This document shows positions 1 to 13,101 of a stretch of 64,000 nt of DNA, one piece after another (position 1 is the first letter of the stretch; each line of letters begins with the position of its first letter). The translations under genes were made by a program, and so were the position numbers. The notes under the pieces are model-generated. The model made no database searches. It worked only from the letters and a program-made list of their open reading frames with translations, and had not been told where the DNA came from. The stretch is from the NCBI GenBank assembly GCA_005281725.1, contig SSBO01000008.1, forward strand, positions 1,116,001 through 1,180,000, given 5' to 3'. This DNA comes from Wuchereria bancrofti. Its lineage: Eukaryota; Nematoda; Chromadorea; Rhabditida; Onchocercidae.

Positions 1-990
1 GATCCGGAAGGAACTATTTTTGAATTTTTACCACTTTCTTTCCTTCAGCTTACAATGAATGGAATGTAATAATTTAATGGATTTTTTATATTTCCAATAT
101 TTATTAAATATTTGGACTAATGTTTGTATTAAAAGCTATTTATTGTGACAATTTATTGACTTATCTTATATTAAATTAAAATTATGTATAGATAAAGTTA
201 TTAATTCCATAAAGCTTTACTTAATTACTTATAACGCAATAGATTTATCTTAAACACTACAATGCATAACAGATAATTCGTAACAATGCTAAAGCCAATT
301 ATTTGAATTAAATTTATAAGCTTAATCTTTTTATTTATTAGCAAAGCTATTTACTACAGTACTTATAATGTTATTGCATTTTTTTAATTATCCCATTATT
401 AGTTTATTAATTATCCTATTATTAGCTCAATAATTTGTCGACAACAAAATGATACACATATATGTAGAAATCTCTTAGGAATATAATCACATAAATTATT
501 TATTCAAAAAATCTAACAAATAAATAATAAACGGAAGACAAGAATGCGTTACGGAAAACAAAACAAAAAAAAAAAAAAAAAAAAACAGTTAGTAAGACAA
601 CAACAATAATAACAATAACAACAATAATAATAACAATACCTTAATGATTAGAAGGAAAATAAATAAATGAAAAGTAGAAATGTGAAAATATCCAAATATA
701 ATGAATTAACTGATTGAAGAATGCTAAAAAAGACTGGAAAATAGGAATGGAAGTAAGAAAGGAAGAAAAAAAAAATGAAAATGATTTATGCAAGTGTATG
801 TATATCACTTATGATAACGAGAAAGAAGCACTTGGGAATCAGGCCTAAACGATAATAGGCCTTTTGGAGTTTAAATCTGAAAACTTTAGGCTTTAGTTAA
901 ACAATAGGCTCCAAAAATGCTTTTCTTTTCTTTTATCATTTTTTTCTTCACAATTGCTTTCATCGAAAAAAAAAAAACACACACATGTCA

Positions 991-994
<4 letters not shown>

Positions 995-1031
<37 letters not shown>
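995..1031. repeat. (CT)n microsatellite
   Basis: A nearly pure CT dinucleotide run. A GA-rich tract at about 1156-1222 is its rough reverse complement, so the two could pair. Confidence 0.9.
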
Positions 1032-1035
<4 letters not shown>

Positions 1036-1155
1036 ATGTATATCAATTAATACTTTATTTTGGATTTTTTTTGTTATGGCTAAAAATTGTTAATTTAATT
1101 TGAATTATTTATCGCAAAAAATACTTTGTTTTTTACTTGAAAAATATATGAATAC

Positions 1156-1222
1156 AGAGGGAGAGAGAGAGAAAAAGTGAGAGGTAAAAGGAGAGGATGA
1201 AGGAAGAAGAGAGAGAGAGAGA
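1156..1222. repeat. GA-rich purine tract
   Basis: Runs of GAGAGA with interruptions and almost no pyrimidines. It is complementary in composition to the CT run at 995-1031. Confidence 0.8.
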
Positions 1223-3236
1223 CAAGGGTAGGTATTTATACTTTTTTGTATGTAAAAAAAATTAAATATTTTTGTTACTTAATAAATAAACCAAATAAAA
1301 TGCTAAGTAATACTGAAATGATCAATAGTTTTCCAAATTGCTTCTTGCATTATTAATTACAAACGGTTAAAATTTTAATTTTTAGTTGGTATTTCAATGA
1401 ATTAAAATTAAGGAAAGTCTATTGCGAGTAATAATGCTTCTTTAGCATTCTCATTTAGAAAATACACAAATTCGTTTCAATTAATGTAAGTGAATTAAAT
1501 CATTACAAAGTAATTTTCATCTACTGTTTACGATATTGCACAGCATTTATACACAATTACACAATTAGGTTAATTAATTAGTAATGGTCCCAACATGATT
1601 TTATCAATTTTACACATACAAATTGATTTAAATCATTCCATTGTACTAATACACATCTACGAACATATAACTTACGTGATAAATACGTGTAATGTAATAT
1701 TTTTAATATGTAAAATATTATATAATACGATATAAACATGTAAATTCATTTAAAAATTTTGAATAAATCCTTTCTTTTTTATTGCTAAATGAAATTTTGA
1801 TATATTACTTATTTTATAAAAATTTATATATTACTATAGATATAAATTTTCATACTTACACATTAGTTTAAATTCATATACTAAGTAATTCCTTTATTAA
1901 GCATAGCTTATATATGAATATTTTATATATATTACATGCTTGAAAAATATAAAATACAAAAATGTATCAAAAAATAAATTATAAAAATAATTTATTTTTG
2001 CCAATTACTATTATTGAATGCAAAAGAATGACGTAAATAACTACGTTACATAAGATTTTATGAAAAGATAAGAAAGAGCGTGCGTAAAGTTGAAAATTCA
2101 CGCAATAATTAATTAATATAAAAATTGGCGCTGATTGAAAGCTGAATTTTCCATGACATTCTGTAAGTTTCTCTCAAAAAATGGAATCGAGTAGATTTGT
2201 TGATAACGATAACAAAAAGAAGTAAAGTAATTATGCAATGAAACTCTCGACTATTTGACTCATATTAAATGATCCATCTTTCCTCTAAATTTCCAAGGAA
2301 AGAAAAAAGAGGAAATAAAGATTAAGATTGTTGTCAAGTATGTAATTAAAATGGAAATATGAAATGAAATGAAAATGGAAATATCAGATATGCCATCTCT
2401 TTACTTAATTAAGTTTTAATTCAAGAATGAATTATTGGAAGATTCCAGAATACAAGAGAAATTTTCAGATAATTGACGGATCGAAAGATACATCTTTATT
2501 ACTATTATTATTGTTATTATCAGAACACTTAACTTTATGATAAATTTAATAATAAATGAGTTGATAATATATTTTGAAATATCCTTTTCATATCTTTAGA
2601 CTTTATCAATTTCATATCGTTTTATCGGATGTTTTTCTCACTCGTTTTTTTTTTTTCACTTCAACAGTTACGGTATTTATTCACGTTAGAAAAATTTTTC
2701 CAATCCAAAATTACGTATGATTTGTATGATTAAATATTCAAAGATATATAAAGGTATTTTACGCAAATATATCTACAAATAGAAGAAAAAGTTTTAGCGT
2801 ATCAATATTTTTTACATCGTTTCTTACTTTTAAATAATTTACGACATTTTGACGTGAAACTGATCATCTTTTACGTAAAATCTACGGATAAATTGAAATA
2901 TTATGGAGGAATCACTTTTGTTAACAAATAAAATCATTCGCTGACTATAACAATTTCTCGTTACATCTTCACGCTATATACGTCATTCTCACGTCAAACT
3001 AACCTCCTCCCTCCCCTCAATGAACAACACTTAAACTGTCCCATTGAAATTCTTCAGGTAACACACGCGCGTTTATCCTTCCTACCATACGAGAATTTTA
3101 CCCAGCAACTCTTGATTTTAAGTTTACAAAGAGGAGAGAAAAGGTTTATGACATACATTTACTGGGCTAAATCACTCCTACCAATTTCAAAGATCATAGA
3201 TCGAAATTTCGACCTTAGCATATCATTTCTATCCAT

Positions 3237-3280
3237 TTACGATGCAAGCAATCTAAAACCTTCTTCCCTCCCTATACTTC
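3237..3280 (-). CDS. possible second exon of the minus-strand gene starting at 3975
   Basis: Read on the minus strand, a TTTCAG acceptor at 3282-3281 is followed by an open frame that fits the phase (1) left by the exon at 3975-3822. It gives about 14 residues (starts GSIGREEGF) and then reaches TAA. A GTAAAT donor overlaps that stop (exon TC|GTAAAT), so the gene could continue to the left instead of ending. The support is phase and splice consensus only; the residues resemble no family I recognise. Confidence 0.2.
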
Positions 3281-3821
3281 CTGAAATCTTTTCGTCATAT
3301 CATTCCTAACCTTCGGCTTTATGTTCAGCAACTAAACACTTAAACACTAAAACCTTAGGTTCCAATTATTTGACATAATTATAGAATTACTAGAATTACT
3401 GGATAAATACGGAACCAAAAAAAAAAAAAACTTTTTTCAATTAAATTTTCACTTGTTAAAATAAACTGGGAAAGCTTTCTTTTTTTTTTTTTAGCAAAAT
3501 CGATTACAACCGGTTGTCACATGAGAGATGTTTTTAAAATTTTCTGGTAACTGTCAACTCTCAATACAGACACTTTTTCGTAATTGTTATGTGTTTTTAA
3601 TGAAATAAACCTCCCATTAAAAGTTCAAATGTCACTCATTCAAAGATGTCAATATTAAATGATTCATATATTAAACATTACAATATTGGGCTATTCTTAT
3701 TCAAAAATCTTTCCGTTCAATGCAGTTCGTTAAAATAAAGAACAGAACATTAAAATTTCAAGGAAATTCCCGTTTGTCCCAATTAAAATCCACGTAAATT
3801 CCACGTGAACTCAAAGCATAC

Positions 3822-3975
3822 CATTCGTAAAATTTGATTCCACGCTGCTACAACTTGCAGATGCCTGTGGTGCTACCACTACAGTTGCTGTTGCTGTTAC
3901 TGGTGATGTGGTGCAATCAACATCCGGCACGGAAAGCGGAATGAAACCGGAATGATCATCTGTTTGCATGGTCAT
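3822..3975 (-). CDS. possible 5' coding exon of an unrecognised minus-strand gene (partial)
   Basis: The minus strand shows an AG (ATTAAATTAG) followed directly by CGG and ATG at 3975, with a second in-frame ATG at 3969. About 51 codons of balanced, less AT-rich sequence follow, starting MTMQTDDHSGF and rich in Thr, Ala, Val and Ser (a TATATVVVAP stretch). A GTATGC donor at 3821 ends the exon at phase 1. The composition, an acceptor next to the start codon and a good donor are what real first exons look like in this window. The rest of the gene would lie to the left, in a long intron or outside the window. The Thr/Ala/Ser-rich character would fit the low-complexity N-terminus of a regulatory protein, but no domain is visible and no function is assigned. 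Confidence 0.45.
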
Positions 3976-5875
3976 CCGCTAATTTAATAAATAGGAAATA
4001 TATGATAATTTAGATAATAAAAATAAAACAATAATACAGTTAGCAAAAAATAGATTACGGGTCAAGATTGGAAGAGTAATAATAATAGTAGCAGTAGTTG
4101 TAGGACAGTATGTATGGCAGTTTCAACCAACCCGCAATTACCCATTTTAACCGGTTTTTATCATACAATTCCGGAAAAGCTGCAACCAATTATTATCACT
4201 TATCATTTTATCAACTTTGATCAAATTATAATTATTACGACAAGCCATTTTACTTTAAAAACATCAAATCTGATCGATTTTTCATTTCTTTTTTCATCAT
4301 TTAATAATATTTAAAGGATTTTCGCAAAGATATCAAAGAATGGAAGTAAAGGAGAAACAATTGGTGTAATGTAGTGGAGAATTGACCAACGGAATCTGAA
4401 GGAATGACCGATGGAATCTGAAGGAGTGACCAATCAACAGAACGTAAAAAAAATAAGCAAATGGGTAGATAGCAATACAACAACTTATTCATAGCCTTAG
4501 TTTTGTGTAAAAATAAAGGAACGAAATGTTATTTGTTTATGTGTGTATGTAAGCCTTGTAGTAAGCCAAATATACAAATACACACATACACACATGCACA
4601 CACACACACACATACACACACACACATACACATATATATATTATAATCAATGAGCTTAACATACATACCCAGCTGAGTTTCACATACACAGATGTATGTA
4701 CATACATACACACACACATACACAGACACACACACATACATACGTACACGATCGATACGCCGTCGTCCTGTTGTCACTTAGCTGAGTGATGGCGATGATG
4801 GTGGTGTTACGACTAACCCGGCCGATATGTATTCTTTTCTTTTCACCAATGGCTTTCACTTCGATAATTTACGCTGCAGTGCAACCACACTACGCTGCAA
4901 GCATAGCGTTGCAGTATTACTGGAGGGAAGGAAAAGAGAGAACTCTGAGATTTGATTAGGAGAGCGGAGAAGAATATAATTGGGTAGAAGTCACAATTGT
5001 ATAAGTGACGGATCAAGTGTTATCTTACACCAATTTAATTACTACAATTTCATTTGCAATGAAACGTAAAAATGGCGTAAAATATGACGCAGTAGTGTAT
5101 TGTTATCTTTAAGACGTACGTTGAAGTATTAGAAAATTTTGGTATGATTAATGCATGGCATACGTTTGATACGTTTTTTTTTTTCTGCTTGAAATATGCG
5201 AATAAACTAATTTTAGTATTATTATTTTATGGACATTTGTTTGTTAAATATTTACTCACAAATTATTTGTAAAATTTTTGTATATTATGTGCAGCGTAAT
5301 GAATTAATTATCTGTGTGATATTCATAGAATTAATTATCTATGTGATACTTATAAATTCTCTTTCCATCTTTCTTATTTCATCTTCAAAACAATAAGAAA
5401 ATTACAAACTTTTTACACTGTTTTTCTATTACTTAAGCCTTATTTGTAGTTTCCGATTTTGAAGATAGTATAATTGTCATGTTGTAAAGTGTTTTATATA
5501 CGTAAATTACGATTGAGATAAGTATAAAGAAAATAATTTGGAGTGGAAAGATAGTAACCTATAATTAATATAGCATACTATGAAAAATCATTCTGAAAAT
5601 TGAAAAGAAAAAGAAAGGATGTTAGAATAATGAAAGTGTTTCCGGAAGTTAAAAATAGCAAACAATCTATATTTGTCCTCATAGAATAATTCCGGAAATG
5701 TATAAAAAAAAATTGCTGTATGCTATTAAAATTGCAATAAAATGTTAAAGCCATATTTAAGAATTATGATGTGTATTTATGCTTTGTTTGTGTTGTTTTT
5801 TTTATAACTTACGTTATGCTTGGAAATTAAAATGATTAAAAATGGTTGGACATAAAATCAATTTTAAGTTTGTTT
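3976..5875. other. divergent intergenic region between the minus-strand exon and mau-2
   Basis: About 1.9 kb separates two start codons pointing away from each other, so it should hold both promoters. CA repeats fill 4575-4742. A GC-richer patch near 4785-4930 follows. No coding exon was seen. Confidence 0.5.
4575..4742. repeat. CA/TG-rich microsatellite pair
   Basis: Two (CA)n/(CATA)n tracts, about 4575-4634 and 4693-4742, are separated by non-repetitive sequence. The apparent minus-strand ORFs here are Cys/Val/Tyr repeats caused by the microsatellite and are not genes. Confidence 0.85.
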
Positions 5876-5884
5876 TATTTCAGG
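5876..5884 (+). promoter_or_regulatory. splice acceptor just before the mau-2 start codon (candidate trans-splice site)
   Basis: The sequence TTTATTTCAG ends at 5883, one base before the ATG at 5885. An acceptor this close to a start codon is typical of spliced-leader addition in nematodes. A 5' UTR intron would look the same. Confidence 0.5.
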
Positions 5885-8800
5885 ATGAGTGTGGAGGAAA
5901 ATTATATGCCGGAACGGTATTTGTTTGATCAAGCAGCTGTGTTATTATTAGAAGGGGCTGAATTTTTCCGATCACACAATCCTCCTAAATATAAAATGGC
6001 CATTAAATGTTTAAAGGTCCGTTATATATTTTTTGAACATTTATGTCAAAATTTTTATTAGTTTTTCGAGAAATGCTTTATCTTTATATGCAGTTAAGGA
6101 AGTTTCTTTTTTATCTGTGCAATATGTTTAATTGCAAAATCTGAATTTCTATCTCAATTTCTGTTCGCGAATAAATAACTTAGTTCTATCCTTTAAGAGG
6201 CATATATACACTTCTTTAAATTCAGTCAAATCATTTTTTCCAATACATTTTCTTCAAAATTTCATTAATTTACTTGTTTCCAACATTTTTCATATTAAAT
6301 TCATTGTAATCAAGTAATTAATTAGCCGTCGAGCACTCCATTTAGGCATGTTTCAAAACTCTAATGACGCATGAAATGACGTCATTTGTGAATTTTCAAA
6401 TTGGAAAATTATATTTTTATTATACGAAGAACATTGAATTAGCAAGGCATCATTTGGAACAAGCGGTATTCTGTTCATTTTTATTAAACTTTCCGTTAGT
6501 AAAACAATAAAGTTTATATTTATATCGTAATTAGCAGAGAAAATTTTATACATATATTAGTAAAGAAAAATTTAGAAACATATACTTTTTATTAATTTCA
6601 CAGAATTTACACTCATGACACAATGAAATTTATACTGTTTAGTGTTGAAGTCGGAAATTCGATTATTATTAACATATATGTAGTTTAATTTTACATCCAT
6701 TAAGCTATTAACTTCTTATATGCAGTTATTTTGCCTAATATTATTTTATTAAATCTTTACCGTTTCACAATTTTTTTTAACGTTTAACTTTTTAGTATCA
6801 TGGAATGAAAGAAGCAGGTGCTGAATATACTAAATACCGAGTAGAAATAGCTTGTTCAATTGCCGAAGTGTATATGCAGCTAAAAATATTCGAACCAGTG
6901 AAACAGTTATTAAGGAAGGAATCGGCACATTCCCGAGATTTTCCTCTTATTCATGCACGTCTTCTATTCCTACTTGCGGTATTGCTTTCCTTCTTCTTTT
7001 CAATTTTTTTAAGCTAATCTTTATCAGTGATTTTACAACGTCAAAATAGGACATAGGTGTATGTTCTTTTGAAGAATTCTTTTAAAAAGATTTTTAGGCT
7101 TATTCGTTTATTATTAATAATGCTATTGTTGGTAATTAGCTGATTTGATAACTGGCAATTAATTATTTAACTTTACCACTAATAATTAAGTAAAAAATTT
7201 ATGCTGTTAAAGAAATAATTTGTCTTTGTTAAATAAGTGAAAAGTTGTTTTGGTAGCTAGATGATTAGCTTTTTTGGAGATGACAGAATAATGTGAGCTG
7301 TCTTAATTTGATGAATGTGAGAGCTGTTTGGTAGTTCGGAAGATTGACCGATCAGTTTGAGTCAAAAATCAATGAAGAGTTTCAGGAAATCCATGGAGCA
7401 ATGAATGATTGGAGTAATGCAAGTGAAATAGTGGAAGCTGGAGCATCACTATTCAATCAGCTTGGTGATCCAGCTTTAGAATGCTATTTTCGTCTTTCTT
7501 CTGCTATGGTAAAATTATGGGATTAAATAGTATAGCAGTCTGTAAGAATTTTAAAGAATTATTTCATACAATAACAAGAAAGCTTAACGTTATCCAAATT
7601 CTCGAAGTTTCTTCTTACAATTTTGGCAAAAATTAGTGGGAAAAAAGGTACTTGATAATGTACATACATTGATTTGAAAAAAAAAATCTTAAATTTTTAC
7701 ATAGCAGAATGAAGATTCTGTATAGTCACATTTATGCTTCAGTTTGTTATCACTAGAATTTATTATCATTAGAAATTAATGAGATATCCTAAAGTTATTT
7801 TGCCCTTTCCGGGAGAAATTCAATAAAAAATATTTTTTATGTGCGAAGTATAGTCTGGCAAAGCAGTTAGGTCCTATATTTATTAAACAATTTCAATTAG
7901 TCATCAGTATGATCAATTTTTTATTCTTCTAAATATTACAGATTATATCAATGGATTTAAGTAGGGAAGAAGAACTGATGAAAAGTATAATGGAAGTAAG
8001 TGAAAAATTAGTAACGCTGAATGCCGATAACGCGTGTTTGGATTATATCAAAGCTTTCTGTTGTACTGTCCAAATTTGTTTCTTCATATCAGCTGGCTTG
8101 GTTTGTTGTGTTTCATTAAAGTTGGCAGATTTTACCATTTATAAGTTATATGTAATCAAAAATTTGGTTTAACTACTACGTTGAAAATGGCGTTGTTTGA
8201 ATTCAAATTTCTAAATCTTCGAATAATAAATTCAAAACGCTGAGACGATTCCATTTTAAACTTCATGATATTTTGAAGTTTTAATCTAATTTGAATTAGG
8301 TAAAGGTCAAGAATGTCAATTTTGTGTTTGGATCAATTGAATTTGATTCGTATGTAGAAACTGAAAAAAATTGAGAACATTGAAATTTTTCATTTTCAAG
8401 ATTTGATTAAGTATACCAATTCGAAATTCGAATTAAAGAAAATTAAATTAAATTAAAGAAAATGATGAATTCACTACTTTAATTTTAGATTACTGAAATT
8501 TTTAAATTTTTAAATTTCATATTAATCAACAATATTTTCATTTCATTTTCGAATTTTTTCTATCCAGTATTTTTCAGTTAAAAAGTACAAAAACATGTTT
8601 GCGACAATTGCAAACATTAGTGCAAACGATGAAATTAACCTATGGTGAAACAGTCCCGGTAGTATTGCCAACTTTTGATTGGATGGGTAAAGAAACATTA
8701 ATTGCACTTACATACGTGCTGACTGTGATACAAAGCTTACAGACATGCCAAATTGAACGGTTATTTATATGTATTATATTTGTTAACTTTTTAATTTAAT

Positions 8801-11800
8801 TTCTTAAATTAATTTAATATTAATTTAAGCGGGCGGTAGGTAGTGTACCCCTTGGTGTAACGGTTCCTGGCGGTAGTAAGCTGGATAGAAGAAGGTTCGT
8901 TCTTGGGAACTATACTAAGCCACCAATACTGGGCATGATGCGCTGCACTTCATTGCAAGTGTTATCAAATCAATGGTGGCAAAAGTGGAAGGGAGTTTAG
9001 TCACAAATTCGTTAAATTTACGTGGCGGATTTGTTTCATGCATCCCATACAGCTGCTCGTAATATTTGTCGGGGGTGGGTTTGCAGGGATTTATTGAAAT
9101 TGAGTTTGGAAGGTGTCTTTCAAACCAAAAATTTGATTCAGTGGTTTAAATTGTTTGCTTCAAATGTATCGTGTAGGGAATATTTGACTTATATTTTTCT
9201 TTACCAATTACTTAAGTAGAATTTATTTAATGCTTTGTGAAGTGTAAAATGCTGATTTGGTACTACAGAAAAAACGTCAAATTTTGATCTATTTGAAAAG
9301 AGTTAAAATAGGCTATTTAGTGTTATATGAAAAATTCAAAGATTGAAATTTTAAACTCAAGTGTATCTAAGCTGCCAAGCTAAACTCAATTATGATCGAT
9401 AATTAGGGATTGTGAAGTGATGTGAAGCGATTATCAGATTTTCCGTCATCACAGTATAATGATCTTATAATAACAATACTGTATTTGCCTAATGACAAGA
9501 TATGTTATGCAAAAGATTGATATTTCTATTTCTGTTTAAACACATTTATTAATTTTATACTAAAAAGAAGTTAATAAGTAGTTTAAAGTGTTTATCTTTG
9601 CATCTTACAGGGCTCATAAATATCATTCAATTGCTATGCGACATATCACTGATATGCGACGTTTAATGACTAAATCAAATTGGCCAGTAATAAGGCGTGG
9701 AGCGTTGGATTCGTTGGCTGCATTTGAAATTATACTCTTAGAGAATATTTCCGCCGCGCAATTGATGCTAGCACGACCGCTGGAAACTATAAGTGTTGTA
9801 AGCTTTACCGTATTTTTGTTGTCATTGTGTTGTGGTAGTATATTCAAGAAATTTTAAAGTATCTCATATAACACTTATGATTTATATATTATGTCGAACT
9901 TAGGATATTTTCACTTATTCCACGTCTTTAACACATGAATATAAGCGTAATATAAATTTATTAAAAGAAATACTATAGGATAATTTAGAAATTTGATAGA
10001 CGGATTACTTGTTTGCTGCTTCTTCCCTGTTAATGACTGAAGTCAATAATTAGTATTAAAATCGTAAAGCTTCTGCTACTAATCATATTTCGATTCTGGT
10101 TGATTGTTGCAGTTTCCATACACTACTTGATACGAAAGCTATTCAAATTACTTTTTATAGGATGAAAAAAATATTTTGAGAATTGGCAAATTTTAAAAAA
10201 AGTTAGATCTTTCCACTGTGAGAAATAATTTTGCATTAGTGTAAAATGTTAAAATGTTTCAGCTAAGTGCTATGATGGAACGAATGAGACAAAGTACCGA
10301 TTTATTTAGTCATTTTGAAGCTCAGCTGCATACACTATTGGTAAGTATTCTATTACAAATATCAATTATGATAGAATACTTTTTGCCAGGATATTTAGTT
10401 GTAACTTTGACGTTAAATTTCTGTGATTATTTCTTTCCAACTTCTAAAGTAGGTAATACTTCAGCCAATCAGATATTTTTGGTTAGCATTTCGTATACTT
10501 CAATAGTAAACAATATATTTCAGCTAATAAGGGTAGTTTGTGGTAGAGTGATAAAAAATAGAGAAGAAATGATGAAAAGACAAAAAAAGAAAAACAACAA
10601 AAAAAAAATTAGTGAATCATTGACAATTACTTATCACTATTATAGGTAATTATTTGCCTTGATCTGTCAGAATTTAGAGAATCATTTAGATTAGATAATT
10701 TCTTTCACTCATTATTCTTGAATTAAATATATTTTTTAGGGTATGTACTGCTGGTTTGTGCGTTTACCAGATGATGCAGAGCGACAGTTTCAGGCTGCTC
10801 TAAGAGTAAATCATTAATTCATATATATTACAAATTCATAACATAACCCTTTAGTTTTTGTTCTAAAAATACTTCCGTAACGTAATGTACATGCATACGT
10901 GTTTACATCACGTAATAGACATTTCGTGCTTCATATTTTTTTTTTTTTTTTTTTAAATTATTGTTTCAAAACTTTTAAACATTGAAGTATTAAATAGTAC
11001 ATTTATAGACAGCGAAAGACACAGAATCATGGACTGTGGTAAATTTAAGCTTAGCTATCCTGTATTTGATGACATGTCGTGAAGCTGATTTTTACGGATT
11101 ATTCGAAAGAATTACACCTGGCAAATTGCAATCCAGTTCAGCTCTTCTGAAAGCATCAGCTCATTTCGTGCATGCATTGCATTCTTACTTACATTCCAGA
11201 TTGCAAGAAGCTAAGTGAGTTTATTGTCGCTATTAACTTTTCCTAATATGCAAATCACTGTTTGTTTTTTTTATAGTTGAAAGAGGTAATTTATTTGGTT
11301 CTATCTGAAGGCCAAATAAATTATGCTAAATAATATATAATAATTTTTTGAAAAACTGCAAATTATGATAAAGTTATTATTGCAGTTTTGCTTAATTTAC
11401 TAATTCGGTATAACAGCTTTAATATAATTTACGTTTCATGAATAGAAATCTGAAGTTATTATGAGCAAAATTTCGGAGTAATTTGCTTTAATTTCTTTTT
11501 TATTGATGCTAAACATAGACAATAAAAAAAATCTCTAGTTCTGGTATTAGTTTTCATCTCAGTAATATTCTAATATTACTAGCATAAATAACAACCAACT
11601 AAGGTGAGACTTGATAACTTTCCATTACTGATTATGATAGTTTTTGACATTACTTTGACAATTGTTACATAGGAATTCATAATAATAACTCAAGCAATAC
11701 ATATGTTTCCAGAAATGAATTGACATGAAATAGATAAATATCATCGATAAAAATGAATTTTAAAAAGAAGCAAAAGATGAAATTATTTTGATAAACTATA

Positions 11801-13080
11801 TGAATATGCATGCAGCAATATATTTTAGCAATTTTTGTTTTTATTTTTTCGTAGTATTAGAAAAACTTGCAGGAGTCATATAACAGATAGTGTAACAATC
11901 GTACGTGATGAAGGTGTACCACGGATACAAGCCCTTGCGACGCTTCTTTCCGCTAAGCTAGTCGCTGTTGACGTGCCCGATATGTTAATTGCTGCAAATA
12001 ATTTTGCAACAAAAAGTTCCGATCATTCATTGGCACTTTGGTTAAATCAAATTATTTACGGTTGGTTTTCATTTTTAGAGGGAAATGGAAATAATTAAAT
12101 TTTGTGTCAAGATTTAATCGATTTTTTTCAATCGATTATTAAATTTGTTGCAGGTCGTTTAAATTTTGAAATATTATTTAATAGTAAAACAAACTTTAAT
12201 GGTCGGGTTTTTTAATATGTTTTAATTATAAATTTAATTTTTAACTCACTACAAAGCATAGCTGTTGGCGTTCTAAATTTCCTTACTGATTATTTGTTAC
12301 TCAGCAGGAAATATTAAAGGTATTAAATTTTGTAATGAAAGTTAAGTATCAAAAGAAATGGTCGGATTTAACCCAATGAAATTTGCAGTATTGAAATTAA
12401 CTTGTGAAAAATAAATTAAAATTTATTGAACCATTAAAAATACTTTTTTAGCGGCGAAAAAATCGAAGTCTAGTCTTTCTTTTACTTGGAAATTTTTTAT
12501 TAAACTATTGAAATGATTTTTAGAGACCCAAGTGCAATATGGACATGTTGAGCAATCGAAAAGTGTTAAAATGAAATTTGACCAAATGCAAGCGTACATT
12601 TCTCAAGCTGTACATGATGCTGTTAATTCACCTGCACATTCATTAATTCAGGTGTGTCTTAATAATTTAGAATCAATTAAATGTTGGTTTATTTTATAAA
12701 ATATATCATAAGTTCAATAAATTAATATTTGATTTTCAAAATTTCTCATTTTTTTTGTTATTAATGCTAAAATTGTTTCATATGCATAAGTATTTCCCAT
12801 TTATTTGTTCAAACGGATATAGAGCTATTAATTAAATTTTTTTTTGAATTACTTAACTTAAAATTACTTAATTATTAAAGGAATCACTTAATTTAAAAGG
12901 AATTACTTTAAAAGTTTTCATTATGAAAAAAGAAATATGTACATCCCTATAGTTTTATTTTTTTTTTTTCTTAATTCAACTTGAAAATGTAATTTGAACT
13001 TCAAGAGAATCAAAGGTTGTTTTTCTGCAGTAATAACTAAATGGTATTTTCAGTGGGAAGGTGGTACAGACGCATTATAA
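5885..13080 (+). CDS. mau-2: MAU2/SCC4 cohesin-loading subunit (13 exons, complete)
   Basis: Mau2 (Scc4) is the TPR-type partner of Nipbl/Scc2; together they load cohesin onto chromatin. Exons: 5885-6016, 6346-6465, 6796-6978, 7386-7508, 7942-8100, 8578-8759, 9611-9797, 10263-10340, 10740-10805, 11009-11214, 11873-12060, 12524-12651, 13054-13080. All junctions are GT-AG with matching phase, giving 592 aa (human MAU2 is about 613). Alignment to the family runs end to end: EFFRSHNPPK near the N-terminus, LYFYYTKNIELARHHLEQA, KQLLRK, then LFSHFEAQLHTLLG, an ERITPG match to human ERINPD, and EAKSHITDSV. Exon 11 could instead begin at 11855, adding six residues; the start used aligns without a gap. 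The start is the first ATG after an acceptor and fits the human N-terminus. Its stop lies 21 bases from the stop of the convergent insulin-like gene. Confidence 0.95.
8830..9219 (+). pseudogene. GC-richer decayed coding island inside mau-2 intron 6 (origin unknown)
   Basis: Within the 8760-9610 intron, about 390 bases are clearly richer in G and C than the surroundings and stay open in successive frames. Frame one (8830-9000) is open for 56 codons, including VGSVPLGVTVPGGSKLDRRR. A second frame runs from about 8971 to a stop near 9058 (EGSLVTNSLNLRGG). A third is open to 9219 (HASHTAARNICRGWVCRDLL). The pattern is what a coding sequence with small indels looks like. None of it fits the mau-2 reading frame, since exons 6 and 7 join in phase across it, and MAU2 has no matching insert. 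I do not recognise the protein. A processed pseudogene, a mobile-element relic or transferred endosymbiont DNA are all possible. Confidence 0.4.
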
Positions 13081-13101
13081 TCAAGACAAAGGTTAGACTG
13101 A

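Larger units (their letters stand above)
1..3236. other. AT-rich stretch without a recognisable gene
   Basis: No chain of phase-compatible exons is visible on either strand. It contains an A-tract near 566-586, CAA/AAT triplet runs near 600-640, a (CT)n run and, about 130 bases later, a GA-rich run. It may be intron or flank of the minus-strand gene whose possible 5' exon lies at 3822-3975. Confidence 0.5.

Noticed and set aside
4529..4777. Cys/Val/Tyr-rich minus-strand ORFs
   Set aside because: They are translations of CA/TG microsatellites.
10254..10649. 131-codon plus-strand ORF
   Set aside because: Only its first 26 codons (10263-10340) are mau-2 exon 8; the rest is intron read-through.
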